NCBI RefSeq assembly: GCF_001653715.1
Contig: NZ_LWHQ01000017.1
Location: 19,490-83,489, forward strand
From: Methylobacterium platani
GTDB lineage: Bacteria; Pseudomonadota; Alphaproteobacteria; Rhizobiales; Beijerinckiaceae
Reading direction: 5' to 3'
DNA length: 64,000 nucleotides
Shown here: in pieces, positions 16,071 to 24,661 of the stretch
Position numbering within the stretch: the first letter of the stretch is position 1
Layout: each line of letters starts with the position of its first letter
Position numbers and translations under genes: made by a program
The notes under the pieces: generated by a model
What the model was told of the DNA's origin: nothing
Database searches by the model: none
Seen by the model: only the letters and a program-made list of their open reading frames with translations

Positions 16071-17072
16071 ATGGCCGCGGACACAGCATCGCCGGACGGG
16101 GCGGAGGCGGCCTTCCGCAGCTTCGCCGAGGGCGCCGGGCTGATGATCTGGCGCGCCGACCGGCAGGCGCGCCTGATCTACGTCAATCCGGCCTGGACGG
16201 AGTTCCGCGGCCGCCCGGCCGAGCAGGAGATCGGCCACGGCTGGAAGGACGGCCTTCATCCCGAGGACCGCGCCGACCACGAGGCCGCCCTGGCGGCGGC
16301 CTATGCCCGGCGGGCGCCGCACAGCGCCGAGTACCGCCTGCGCCGCCGCGACGGCGCCTTCCGGTGGGTCCACGGCCACGCCTATCCGCTGCACCGGGAC
16401 GGGGATTTCACCGGCTTCGCCGGCTCCTGCTTCGACATCACCGAGCGCAAGGCGGCCGAGGAGCAGGCGGCCAAGGCGCTCGCGGAGCAGGAGGCGCTGC
16501 TCGCCGAGATCTACCACCGGGTGCGCAACAACCTGCAGGTCACGGTCAGCCTGATCGGGCTGTTCGGCCGCGCCGCGGCGCCGGCCTGCCGCCCGGCCTT
16601 CGACGCGCTCGGCCAGCGGGTCCGGGCGATCGCCCTGGTGCAGCAGCACCTGCACGAGGCGCCGCAGATCGCCAGCGTCGACCTCGCCGACTACCTGACG
16701 CGCCTCGCCGAGGGCCTGAGCCAGCTGCGACGGGCCGGGCGGATCGCCGTCACGGTCGAGGCCGGGCGCACGGTGCTGCTCGAGCCGCGCATCGTCAACG
16801 CCCTCGGCATGATCCTGGCCGAGATCGTCGCGGAATGCCTCGACGGCACCGGGGAGGGTGTGTCCTGCGTCACCCGGGTCGAGGTGCCGGCGGGGGACCC
16901 CGGCGAACCGGTGCGGGTGCGGATCGCCTCGAGCGGCGTCGCCGGCGCGCCGCCTCCCGGCGTGCCGCGCCTCGGGCCGCGGCTGATCGCGGCCTATGCG
17001 GGCCAGGCCGAGATCGCGGTCTCGGGGGCCGGCACCCCGGAGGCGCCGCTCGACCTGACGCTGCCGCGGTGA
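16071..17072 (+). CDS. PAS-domain HisKA_2-type histidine kinase with degenerate ATPase domain
   Basis: The product has 333 residues and is cytoplasmic. A PAS_3 domain spans roughly 12-125 (LIYVNPAWTEFRGRPAEQEIG, YRLRRRDGAFRWVHGHAYPL, SCFDITERKAAEE). It is followed by a HisKA_2 phosphoacceptor helix, ALLAEIYHRVRNNLQVTVSL, with His at about 151. The C-terminal part should be the ATPase, but the N-box is worn: ALGMILAEIVAECLDG has Cys where the Mg-binding Asn is expected, and the DxGxG and GLGL boxes are not recognisable. It may receive phosphate or bind partners without autokinase activity. GTG 16062 is an alternative start. No response regulator is adjacent. Confidence 0.75.
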   Translation: MAADTASPDGAEAAFRSFAEGAGLMIWRADRQARLIYVNPAWTEFRGRPAEQEIGHGWKDGLHPEDRADHEAALAAAYARRAPHSAEYRLRRRDGAFRWVHGHAYPLHRDGDFTGFAGSCFDITERKAAEEQAAKALAEQEALLAEIYHRVRNNLQVTVSLIGLFGRAAAPACRPAFDALGQRVRAIALVQQHLHEAPQIASVDLADYLTRLAEGLSQLRRAGRIAVTVEAGRTVLLEPRIVNALGMILAEIVAECLDGTGEGVSCVTRVEVPAGDPGEPVRVRIASSGVAGAPPPGVPRLGPRLIAAYAGQAEIAVSGAGTPEAPLDLTLPR

Positions 17073-17139
17073 CGCGGTGGCGGGGACGGGCCGGCCCGCC
17101 TATATGCCGGGTCTCACGCCGTCATCATCTTCGGATCCC

Positions 17140-17568
17140 ATGCTGCCGCCCATCGACGAGATCGTCTCCAACTTCGAGTTCCTGGACGAGTGGGAGGACC
17201 GCCATCAGTACCTGATGGAGCTCGGCCGCAAGCTGCCGCCCCTGCCCGAGGAGGCCCACAGCGAGGCCAACCGGGTGCGCGGCTGCGTCAGCCAGGTCTG
17301 GCTCGAGACGGAGGTCGACCGCTCCGGCCCCGAGCCGCGGCTGCATTTCCGCGGCGACAGCGACGCCCACATCACCAAGGGCGTGGTGGCGGTGCTGATC
17401 GCCTTCTTCGACGGCCGCACCGCGACCGAGGCCGCCCGGGCCGACGCGCTCGGGCTGTTCCAGACCCTCGGCCTCTCCGAGCACCTGACGGCGCAGCGCT
17501 CGAACGGCGCCCGCGCGATGATGGACCGCATCCGGGCCGATGCCGAGGGGGTCGCGGCGGCCGCGTAA
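17140..17568 (+). CDS. sufE: SufE family cysteine desulfurase sulfur acceptor
   Basis: This 142-residue cytoplasmic protein accepts persulfide sulfur from SufS and hands it to the Fe-S scaffold. Family features are IVSNFEFLDEWEDRHQYLMELG (quoted in part) near the start, EANRVRGCVSQVWL with the acceptor Cys49, SDAHITKGVVAVLIAFFDG, and the C-terminal LGLSEHLTAQRSNGARAMMDRI. I start at ATG 17140 because the family begins PPIDEIVSNFEFL; the longer frame from 17077 adds unconserved sequence. No other suf genes are within the window, as is common for stand-alone sufE copies. Confidence 0.93.
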   Translation: MLPPIDEIVSNFEFLDEWEDRHQYLMELGRKLPPLPEEAHSEANRVRGCVSQVWLETEVDRSGPEPRLHFRGDSDAHITKGVVAVLIAFFDGRTATEAARADALGLFQTLGLSEHLTAQRSNGARAMMDRIRADAEGVAAAA

Positions 17569-17640
17569 CGCCGCGCGGCCCTTGCGGCGGCCGGCCCGGG
17601 ACGGCACATCCGTGCCGTATGCCACATCCCGGGGAGCCGC

Positions 17641-19773
17641 ATGACCCTTCGCCTGAGCCCGCCCGCCGCCGCACCGACGGCGCCCGCCCGGCCCGTCACC
17701 GTCACGGTCCACGGCCGCGCGGTGACCGACCCCTATGCCTGGCTCAAGGCGGAGAACTGGAAGGACGTGCTGAAGGATCCGGCCGCCCTGCCGGCGGAGA
17801 TCCGCACCCTGCTCGCGGCCGAGAACGCCTACGCGGAAGCGGCGCTCGCCGGCACCACCGCCTTGCGCGAGACCCTGGTGGCCGAGATGCGCGGGCGCAT
17901 CCGCGAGGACGACGGCAGCGTGCCGGACCTCGACGGCCCCTTCGCCTACTACACCCGCTACCGCGAGGGCGGGCAGCACCCGCTGGTCTGCCGCCGCCCG
18001 GCGGCCCTCGTCGCTCCCGGCCTCGTCGGCGACCTGTCGGGCGAGGGTGAAGAGATCCTGATCGACGGCGACCGGGAAGGGGAGGGGCACGCCTTCTTCA
18101 GCCTGGAGGGCGCCGCCCATTCCGACGACCACGCCCTCGTCGCCTGGAGCGCCGACACCAAGGGCTCCGAGCTCTACACCATCCGGATCCGCGATCTCGC
18201 GACGGGGCAGGACCGCGAGGACCGGGTGGCCGCCACCACCGGCGACGTGGTGTGGAGCGCCGACGGCAAGGCGTTCTGGTACGTCGCCGTCGACGAGAAC
18301 CACCGCCCGGCGACCGTGATGCTGCACCGCCTCGGCACGCCGCAGAGCGACGACGCGACGGTCTACGAGGAGAGCGACGCGGGCTTCTTCGTCGGCATCG
18401 GCGAGACCCAGTCCGGCGCCTACCTGGTGGTGACGGCGAACGACCACGAGACCTCCGAGGTCCACCTCGCCGAGCGCGCCACGCCCTTCGCGCCCCTGCG
18501 CGTCGTGGCGCCGCGCGAGCACAAGCTGATCTACTCGGTCGAGCATCGCGGCGACGACGTGTTCGTGCTGACCAACGCCGACGGCGCCGAGGACTTCAAG
18601 ATCGCGGTGGCGCCGGTCGCGGATCCGGCCCGGGCGAACTGGCGCGACCTCATCCCGCACCGCGCCGGCGTGATGATCCGGTTCCAGCACGTGCTCGCCC
18701 GCCATCTCGTGCGGCTCGAACTGGAGAACGCCCGCCCGCGCCTGATCGTGCGCGACGCGGAGAGCGGCGCCGAGCATACGGTCGCCTTCGCCGAGGAGGC
18801 CTATTCGCTCGGCCTCTCGCCGGGCCACGCCTTCGACACGGACCTCGTCCGCTTCACCTACTCGTCGATGACGACGCCGGCGGAGACCTACGACTATCAC
18901 GCCGCGACCCGCGAGCGGACCCTGCGCAAGCGCCAGGACGTGCCGAGCGGCCACGACCCGGCGGCCTACGTGACCCGGCGGCTGTTCGCCACCGCGCCGG
19001 ACGGCGAGGAGGTGCCGGTCTCGCTGCTGCACCGGCGCGACACCCCCCTCGACGGCACCGCGCCGCTGCTGCTCTACGGCTACGGCTCCTACGGTTCGCT
19101 GATGTCGGCGGCCTTCCGCACCAACCCGCTCTCGCTCGTCGATCGCGGCTTCGTCTACGCCATCGCGCATGTCCGCGGCGGCACCGAGAAGGGCTGGCGC
19201 TGGTACCTCGACGGCAAGCGCGAGAAGAAGCCCAACACCTTCTCGGATTTCGTCGCCTGCGCTCGCGCCCTGATCGCGGCGCGCTACACGGGGGCGGGCC
19301 GCATCGTCGCCCATGGCGGCAGCGCCGGCGGCATGCTGATGGGGGCGGTCGCGAACATGGCGCCCGAGCTCTTCGCCGGCATCGTCGCCGACGTGCCCTT
19401 CGTCGACGTCCTCAACACCATGCTGGACGGCGACCTGCCGCTGACCCCGCCGGAATGGCCCGAATGGGGCAACCCGGGCGCCGACCTCCAGGCCTTCGAG
19501 ACCATCCTGTCCTACTCGCCCTACGACACCATCACGGCTCAGGCCTACCCGGCGATCCTGGCGCTCGGCGGCCTCACCGACCCGCGGGTGACCTACTGGG
19601 AGCCGGCGAAATGGGTCGCGCGCCTGCGCGCCACCATGACCGGGGGCGGCCCGGTGCTCCTGCGCACCAACATGGAGGCCGGCCACGGCGGCGCCGCGGG
19701 CCGCTTCGACCGGCTGGAGGAGGTGGCGCTGATCTACGCCTTCGCGCTGGCGGCGGCGGGAGCGGAGGCTTAG
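17641..19773 (+). CDS. ptrB: Oligopeptidase B (S9A prolyl oligopeptidase family)
   Basis: This 710-residue cytoplasmic serine peptidase cleaves short peptides after basic residues. It shows the two-part S9A build: an N-terminal beta-propeller of roughly 400 residues and a C-terminal alpha/beta-hydrolase domain from about 430. The nucleophile is in AHGGSAGGMLMG, the Asp in LGGLTDPRVTYWEP, and the His in EAGHGGAAGRFD. VRGGTEKGWRWYLDGKREKK and FVDVLNTMLDGDLPLTPPEW are typical of oligopeptidase B and separate it from prolyl endopeptidase. No signal peptide is present. ATG 17641 immediately follows a GGGGAG-type SD. A hairpin terminator follows the gene. Confidence 0.93.
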   Translation: MTLRLSPPAAAPTAPARPVTVTVHGRAVTDPYAWLKAENWKDVLKDPAALPAEIRTLLAAENAYAEAALAGTTALRETLVAEMRGRIREDDGSVPDLDGPFAYYTRYREGGQHPLVCRRPAALVAPGLVGDLSGEGEEILIDGDREGEGHAFFSLEGAAHSDDHALVAWSADTKGSELYTIRIRDLATGQDREDRVAATTGDVVWSADGKAFWYVAVDENHRPATVMLHRLGTPQSDDATVYEESDAGFFVGIGETQSGAYLVVTANDHETSEVHLAERATPFAPLRVVAPREHKLIYSVEHRGDDVFVLTNADGAEDFKIAVAPVADPARANWRDLIPHRAGVMIRFQHVLARHLVRLELENARPRLIVRDAESGAEHTVAFAEEAYSLGLSPGHAFDTDLVRFTYSSMTTPAETYDYHAATRERTLRKRQDVPSGHDPAAYVTRRLFATAPDGEEVPVSLLHRRDTPLDGTAPLLLYGYGSYGSLMSAAFRTNPLSLVDRGFVYAIAHVRGGTEKGWRWYLDGKREKKPNTFSDFVACARALIAARYTGAGRIVAHGGSAGGMLMGAVANMAPELFAGIVADVPFVDVLNTMLDGDLPLTPPEWPEWGNPGADLQAFETILSYSPYDTITAQAYPAILALGGLTDPRVTYWEPAKWVARLRATMTGGGPVLLRTNMEAGHGGAAGRFDRLEEVALIYAFALAAAGAEA

Positions 19774-19794
19774 GCTCCCGCACCTGAACGCAAG

Positions 19795-19823
19795 AACCCT
19801 CCCCCCTTCTGCGGGGGAGGGTT
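19795..19823. terminator. Hairpin between convergent ptrB and hdeD
   Basis: Arms AACCCTCCCC and GGGGAGGGTT form a perfect 10-bp stem around an 8-nt loop. The position between two converging genes fits a two-way terminator. There is no long T-tract on either strand. Confidence 0.6.
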
Positions 19824-19836
19824 CAGGCGGCGGCTC

Positions 19837-20487
19837 TCACACCGGCCGCATCGTCCCGCCCGTCCCGACATGCCGGCTGCGCAGCCGGAAGGCCAGGACC
19901 AGCATGAAGGCCCCGAAGGCGATGGCGTAGCCGCCCATCCAGTAGGTCAGCACCAGGAGCGACAGGGCCGGGCTCGCGATCAGGGCGATCGCGAACAGCA
20001 CCGACAGGGCGCCGCCGATCGCCAGCCACCAGCGACCGTGATCGAGGTGGAGCCGGAAGGCGGCGGCGATCATCAGGGCGCCGGTCACCAGCGCCCAGGC
20101 GGCGATGAGGTAGACGAAGGCGACCAGCGCGCTGCCCGGCATCAGGAAGGCGAGGACGCCGACCAGGATGTTGATCGCGCCCGCGGCGAGCAGGTAGCCC
20201 CAGCGCTGGTGCCGCTCCGCCGCCCGGACCGCGGCGACGATCTCGGCGATGCCGTCGACCAGCATGTAGGCCGAGAAGAAGATCACCAGCGTCAGCAGGG
20301 TGGCGCCGGGCGCCACCAGCGCCACGATCCCGAACAGGATCGCGAAGACGCCGCGCAGGGCAATCAGCCACCAGTTGCGGGCGAGGACCGCGCTCATCGC
20401 GTCGAGGCGGGCGAGCGGGTCGGTCGCGCTGCCGTAAGGGGAGGCGCCGCCGGGCGCCGTATTCGGAAGGGGAGATGCTGTGCTCAT
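19837..20487 (-). CDS. HdeD family membrane protein (DUF308)
   Basis: This is a 216-residue inner-membrane protein with six predicted helices arranged as three hairpins (WLIALRGVFAILFGIVALVAPG, LLAAGAINILVGVLAFLMPG and GGALSVLFAIALIASP are the repeated units, each ending in a Pro/Gly turn). This is the HdeD/DUF308 pattern. In enterics HdeD aids acid resistance at high cell density; here the role is unproven. Start ATG 20487 is chosen for the GGAGGA SD directly upstream; the frame is open further but encodes Arg-rich nonsense. It is divergent from the efflux-pump gene that follows. Confidence 0.85.
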   Translation of the reverse strand: MSTASPLPNTAPGGASPYGSATDPLARLDAMSAVLARNWWLIALRGVFAILFGIVALVAPGATLLTLVIFFSAYMLVDGIAEIVAAVRAAERHQRWGYLLAAGAINILVGVLAFLMPGSALVAFVYLIAAWALVTGALMIAAAFRLHLDHGRWWLAIGGALSVLFAIALIASPALSLLVLTYWMGGYAIAFGAFMLVLAFRLRSRHVGTGGTMRPV

Positions 20488-20735
20488 CCGATCATCCTCC
20501 GGTATGAGGGCCGCCAAGGTCCGGCGTACCCAGGGTGAACGTCGTCGGAGCGCGGCCGTTCCGCCCGCCCGCGGCCGCTCGAGTACGCAAGACGAGGCGC
20601 GCTCGGGTTTCATCCCGGCGCCGGCCCGACTTTTTTGCCGCATTGCGGAACCCGCGCCTCCGCCGCTGCGTCTACAGGGCCGAGGCGGGCGCCTTGGCCC
20701 GGCCCGGAGCCGGGCCGTCGCGTGGATTTCACGAC

Positions 20736-21986
20736 ATGCTGGACGATCAGTCGCGGGCGGAGGCCCCGGTGGGACGGGACGCGCCGGCGTCCGTCGTGAC
20801 GCAGGGAAATGCGACGCGGGCCGAGAACACCCGCGCGCTCCAGGAGAACACCCGCGCCCTGCGCGAGCGCGTGCCGCAGGACGAGGCGGCGGGCAAGCCG
20901 GGCGACGCGGACGAGACGACGTCCGACGACCGGAGCGACGACGGCAAGCAGAAGAAGCCGGGCCTGGTCCGGCGCCATCCGCTGTGGTTCGTCCTCGGTG
21001 CGGTGGTCCTGCTCCTCGCGGCGGCCGGCGGCTACTGGTACTGGCTCACGTACGTCCACCCCTACGAGAGCACCGACGACGCCTTCGTCGACGCGCGCCA
21101 GTTCGCGGTCTCGCCGAAGGTGTCGGGCACCATCACCGCCGTGCCGGTGACCGACAACCAGCACGTCGAGGCCGGCGCGGTCCTGTTCCAGATCGACACG
21201 CGCGACTACGAGGTCGCGCTTCAGCAGGCGCGGGCGCAGGTCCAGTCGGCCCAGGCGCAGATCCAGGGCTTCGAGGCGCAGATCCTGGCCCAGCAGGGGA
21301 GCATCCAGGAGGCCAAGGCCCAGGTCGAGCAGGCCAAGGCGGCGCTCCAGTTCGCCAAGCAGGACGCGGCGCGCTACCAGGATCTCGCCCAGCGCGGCGC
21401 CGGCTCGGTGCAGCAATCGCAGCAATCGACCTCGAACCTGCAGCAGCAGCAGGCGAACGTCGATCGCGCCAACGCCGCCGTGACGGTGGCCCAGCGCCAG
21501 ATCGGCTCGCTCCAGGCCCAGAAGGCCGGCGCCGAGGCGAGCCTCGCCCAGGCCCGGGCGCAGGAGGCGCAGGCGAAGCTGAACCTCGACTACACGACCG
21601 TCACGACGGCTCAAGGAGGGCGGGTGGTGCGCCTCACCGGCGCGGTCGGGCAGTTCGCGCAGGCGGGGCAGGCGCTCAGCATGTTCGTACCGGACGACAT
21701 CTGGGTCACGGCGAACTTCAAGGAGACCCAGATCACCGACATGCGCCCGGGCCAGCCGGTCGACGTCGAGATCGACGCCTATCCGGACCATAAAATCACC
21801 GGCAAGGTCGATTCGGTCCAGCCGGGCTCGGGCACCGCCTTCAGCCTGCTGCCGGCCGAGAACGCCACCGGCAACTACGTCAAGGTGGTGCAGCGCGTGC
21901 CCGTGAAGATTTCGGTCGACAACTGGCCGAAGGACGTCTCGATCGGCCCCGGCATGTCGGTCGTCCCGACGGTGCGGGTCCGCTGA
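20736..21986 (+). CDS. HlyD/EmrA-type membrane fusion protein of an efflux pump
   Basis: The product has 416 residues: a charged cytoplasmic N-terminus of about 85 residues, one membrane helix (LWFVLGAVVLLLAAAGGYWYW, in part), then a periplasmic adaptor. Adaptor features are YESTDDAFVDARQFAVSPKVSG, a lipoyl/barrel half, a long Gln/Ala-rich coiled-coil hairpin (about residues 160-280), and the returning half LNLDYTTVTTAQGGRVVRL with VTANFKETQITDMRPGQPV. It pairs with the DHA2 transporter that starts 11 bp downstream, as in EmrA-EmrB. The unusual N-terminus repeats the unit ENTRAL (ENTRALQENTRALRER). I start at ATG 20736; upstream codons look non-coding. Confidence 0.9.
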   Translation: MLDDQSRAEAPVGRDAPASVVTQGNATRAENTRALQENTRALRERVPQDEAAGKPGDADETTSDDRSDDGKQKKPGLVRRHPLWFVLGAVVLLLAAAGGYWYWLTYVHPYESTDDAFVDARQFAVSPKVSGTITAVPVTDNQHVEAGAVLFQIDTRDYEVALQQARAQVQSAQAQIQGFEAQILAQQGSIQEAKAQVEQAKAALQFAKQDAARYQDLAQRGAGSVQQSQQSTSNLQQQQANVDRANAAVTVAQRQIGSLQAQKAGAEASLAQARAQEAQAKLNLDYTTVTTAQGGRVVRLTGAVGQFAQAGQALSMFVPDDIWVTANFKETQITDMRPGQPVDVEIDAYPDHKITGKVDSVQPGSGTAFSLLPAENATGNYVKVVQRVPVKISVDNWPKDVSIGPGMSVVPTVRVR

Positions 21987-21996
21987 GGGGCCTGCC

Positions 21997-23592
21997 GTGA
22001 GCGGTCAGAACCCCGCCGACAGCGCCGCCGGCGACCACAATCCCTGGATCATCGCCATGGTGGTGGCGCTCGCCACCTTCATGGAGGTGCTCGACACCAC
22101 CATCGCCAACGTGGCGCTGCGCTACATCGCGGGCGGCCTGGCGGTCGGCCCCGACGAGGCGGCCTGGGTGGTGACGAGCTACCTCGTCGCCAACGCGATC
22201 GTGCTCACCGCGTCGAGCTTCCTCGCCAAGCGCTACGGCCGCAAGGCGTTCTTCATGGCGGCGATCGCGCTGTTCACCGTCTCCTCGGTGCTGTGCGGCC
22301 TCGCCTGGAGCCTCGAATCGCTCCTGTTCTTCCGGATCCTCCAGGGGCTCGGCGGCGGCGGCATGGCGCCGCTGGCGCAATCGATCCTGGCGGATTCCTT
22401 CCCGCCGGAGAAGCGCGGCCAGGCCTTCGCCCTCTACGGCGTCGCGATCGTGGTCGCCCCGGTGGTCGGGCCGACGCTCGGCGGCTGGCTCTCCGACCAG
22501 TATTCCTGGCACTGGTGCTTCCTCATCAACGCCCCGGTCGGCGTCGTCGCCCTGTTCCTGATCTGGTGGCTGGTGCAGGACCCGAAATCGGCGGTCGAGG
22601 AGAGGAAGCGCCTGCGCCGCGAGGGCGTGCGCTTCGACATCGTCGGCTTCGTCCTGGTCGCGACCTTCCTCGGCTCGCTCGAGGTCGTCCTCGACGAGGG
22701 CCAGCGCAAGGACTGGTTCGGCTCGAACCTGATCGTGGTCTTCGCCTGCCTGATGGTGCTGTCGTTCGTCGCGATGATCCCGTGGGAGCTGAAGCACAAG
22801 AACCCGGTCATCGACCTGCGCCTGCTCGGCCAGCGCCAGTTCGGTTCCTGCTTCCTGGTGATGCTCGCCACCGGCGCCATCCTGATCGCCACGACGCAGT
22901 TCCTGCCGCAACTGCTTCAGGACTATTTCGGCTACACCGCCACCTGGGCCGGCCTGGCCTTGTCACCGGGCGGCATCGTCACCTGCGTGATGATGTTCGT
23001 GATCGGCCGCGTCTCGACGTTCGTCCAGCCGAAATACCTCATCGCCACCGGCGCCACCATCATCGCCTTCGCGATGTACGAGCTCACCAACCTGTACGGT
23101 GACCTCAACTTCGGCTTCTTCGTCTGGTCGCGGGTCTATATCGGCATCGGCCTGCCGATGATCTTCCTGTCGATCACCGCGGCCTCGTACGAGGGCATCT
23201 CCAAGGACCAGACCGATCAGGCCTCGGCGCTGATCAACGTCGCCCGCAACGTCGGCGGCTCGATGGGCGTGTCGCTGGCCCAGAATATCCTGGCCTATCG
23301 CCAGCAATTCCACACCAGCCGGCTCGTCGAGCACATCGTTCCCTCGGAGCCAGCCTACAAGGAGACCTTGCGGGCCGCGACGCAGTTCTTCTCGACCCGC
23401 GGCGCCAGCACGGTCGATGCCCAGAACCAAGCCATCGCCTGGATCGGCCAACAGGTTCAGACCCAGTCCGCTTTTCTCGCTTACATCGACGTGTTCTGGG
23501 CGCTCGCCGTGGTCTCGGCCTGCGCCGTGCCGCTGGCGATGATCCTCAAGAACGTGAAGCGCGGCGGCGAGGCGCCGGTGGGGGGGCACTGA
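21997..23592 (+). CDS. DHA2 (EmrB/QacA) family major facilitator drug exporter
   Basis: This is a 531-residue inner-membrane transporter with 14 helices, driven by proton import. Motif D1-like MEVLDTTIANVALRYIAGGL in helix 1, motif A-like FLAKRYGRKAFF between helices 2 and 3, and motif C-like GVAIVVAPVVGPTLGGWLSD in helix 5 are all typical of EmrB. The start is GTG 21997. It is cotranscribed with the HlyD-type adaptor, and together with an outer-membrane TolC they would span the envelope; no TolC gene is present. The substrate is unknown. A cation-diffusion-facilitator gene starts 3 bp after its stop. Confidence 0.93.
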   Translation: MSGQNPADSAAGDHNPWIIAMVVALATFMEVLDTTIANVALRYIAGGLAVGPDEAAWVVTSYLVANAIVLTASSFLAKRYGRKAFFMAAIALFTVSSVLCGLAWSLESLLFFRILQGLGGGGMAPLAQSILADSFPPEKRGQAFALYGVAIVVAPVVGPTLGGWLSDQYSWHWCFLINAPVGVVALFLIWWLVQDPKSAVEERKRLRREGVRFDIVGFVLVATFLGSLEVVLDEGQRKDWFGSNLIVVFACLMVLSFVAMIPWELKHKNPVIDLRLLGQRQFGSCFLVMLATGAILIATTQFLPQLLQDYFGYTATWAGLALSPGGIVTCVMMFVIGRVSTFVQPKYLIATGATIIAFAMYELTNLYGDLNFGFFVWSRVYIGIGLPMIFLSITAASYEGISKDQTDQASALINVARNVGGSMGVSLAQNILAYRQQFHTSRLVEHIVPSEPAYKETLRAATQFFSTRGASTVDAQNQAIAWIGQQVQTQSAFLAYIDVFWALAVVSACAVPLAMILKNVKRGGEAPVGGH

Positions 23593-23595
23593 GCG

Positions 23596-24543
23596 TTGCC
23601 ATCGGGATCGAAGCTCGTCGTCTACGCCGCGCTGGCCGGCAACCTCGCCATCGCGGTCACCAAGCTCGCGGCGGCAGCGTATACCGGTTCCGGGGCGATG
23701 TTCACGGAAGCGGTGCACTCCTTCGTCGATACCGGCAACCAGGGCCTGCTGCTCTACGGGATGCGCCGCGCCGCGCGGCCGGCCGACGACAGCCACAACT
23801 TCGGGCACGGGCTGGAGCTGTACTTCTGGTCCTTCGTCGTCGCGCTGCTGATCTTCACCCTCGGCGGCGCCTACGCGGTCTACGAGGGCGTCGAGAAGCT
23901 GCGCCATCCCGAGCCGATGACGACGCCATGGGTCAACGTCGCGGTGCTGGGCCTGTCGGCGGTGTTCGAGGGGCTGTCCTTCCGCACGGCGCGTCGCGAG
24001 ATGCGGGCCCGCTTCGCCCGCGAATCGCTCTGGCAGGCGGTCGCCCGCAGCAAGGACCCGAGCACCTTCGCGATCATCCTGGAGGACGGGGCGGCGCTGA
24101 TCGGCCTGGGGCTGGCGCTCGCCGGCGTGGTCGCGAGCGGCTTCCTCGGCCGGCCCGAGGGCGACGGCATCGCCTCGGTGGCGATCGGGCTCCTGCTCGT
24201 CGCGACCGCCGGCGTGCTGTTCCGCGAGACCCGCAGCCTGCTCACCGGCGAGAGCGCCTCGCCCCGGCTGATCGAGACCGCGCGGGAGATCCTGGCCGGC
24301 GACCCCCGGGTGGTGCGGATCGAGCGGATGCGCAGCCTGCAGCTCGGGCCCGGCACGGTGCTGCTCGCCGTCACCCTCGATCTCGCCCCCGGCCTCTCCG
24401 CCGACGGCCTGCGCCGCGCCACCGCGGACCTGCGCGCCGCGATCCGCCACGGCCTGCCGGGCATCGCCCATCTCTATTTCCAGCTGCCGGCGCGGGAGCA
24501 CGAGGGCGCGGACGCGAGCGAACGATCGGTAAAAAAATCCTGA
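23596..24543 (+). CDS. Cation diffusion facilitator (CDF) family transporter
   Basis: The protein has 315 residues and about six membrane helices. Helix 2 carries the metal-binding pattern FTEAVHSFVDTGNQGLLL (HxxxD), helix 5 has AIILEDGAALIGLGLAL with the second acidic residue, and HNFGHGLELYFWSF lies in between. The C-terminal 90 residues form the soluble ferredoxin-like domain (RMRSLQLGPGTVLLAVTLDLAPG, in part). It exports divalent metal such as Zn, Co, Fe or Mn; the HxxxD/ExxxD variant does not fix the metal. Translation starts at TTG 23596, 3 bp after the emrB-like stop, so it is coupled to that operon. Confidence 0.88.
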   Translation: MPSGSKLVVYAALAGNLAIAVTKLAAAAYTGSGAMFTEAVHSFVDTGNQGLLLYGMRRAARPADDSHNFGHGLELYFWSFVVALLIFTLGGAYAVYEGVEKLRHPEPMTTPWVNVAVLGLSAVFEGLSFRTARREMRARFARESLWQAVARSKDPSTFAIILEDGAALIGLGLALAGVVASGFLGRPEGDGIASVAIGLLLVATAGVLFRETRSLLTGESASPRLIETAREILAGDPRVVRIERMRSLQLGPGTVLLAVTLDLAPGLSADGLRRATADLRAAIRHGLPGIAHLYFQLPAREHEGADASERSVKKS

Positions 24544-24661
24544 ACGAGCCGGAACCGGCCGGCGCATCATCCGTTGATGCAGTGTCTCCGGCGCCGGGCC
24601 GTCCTTGCCCTGCGCTGCTCCCGTGGCCGCTTCGCTCAAGCTGAGGCCCGGGATCACGGGA

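Noticed and set aside
17125-19686. An 853-codon minus-strand open frame
   Set aside because: It is antisense to sufE and ptrB, both securely identified. The translation is a repetitive Arg/Val/Gly/His mixture typical of shadow frames.
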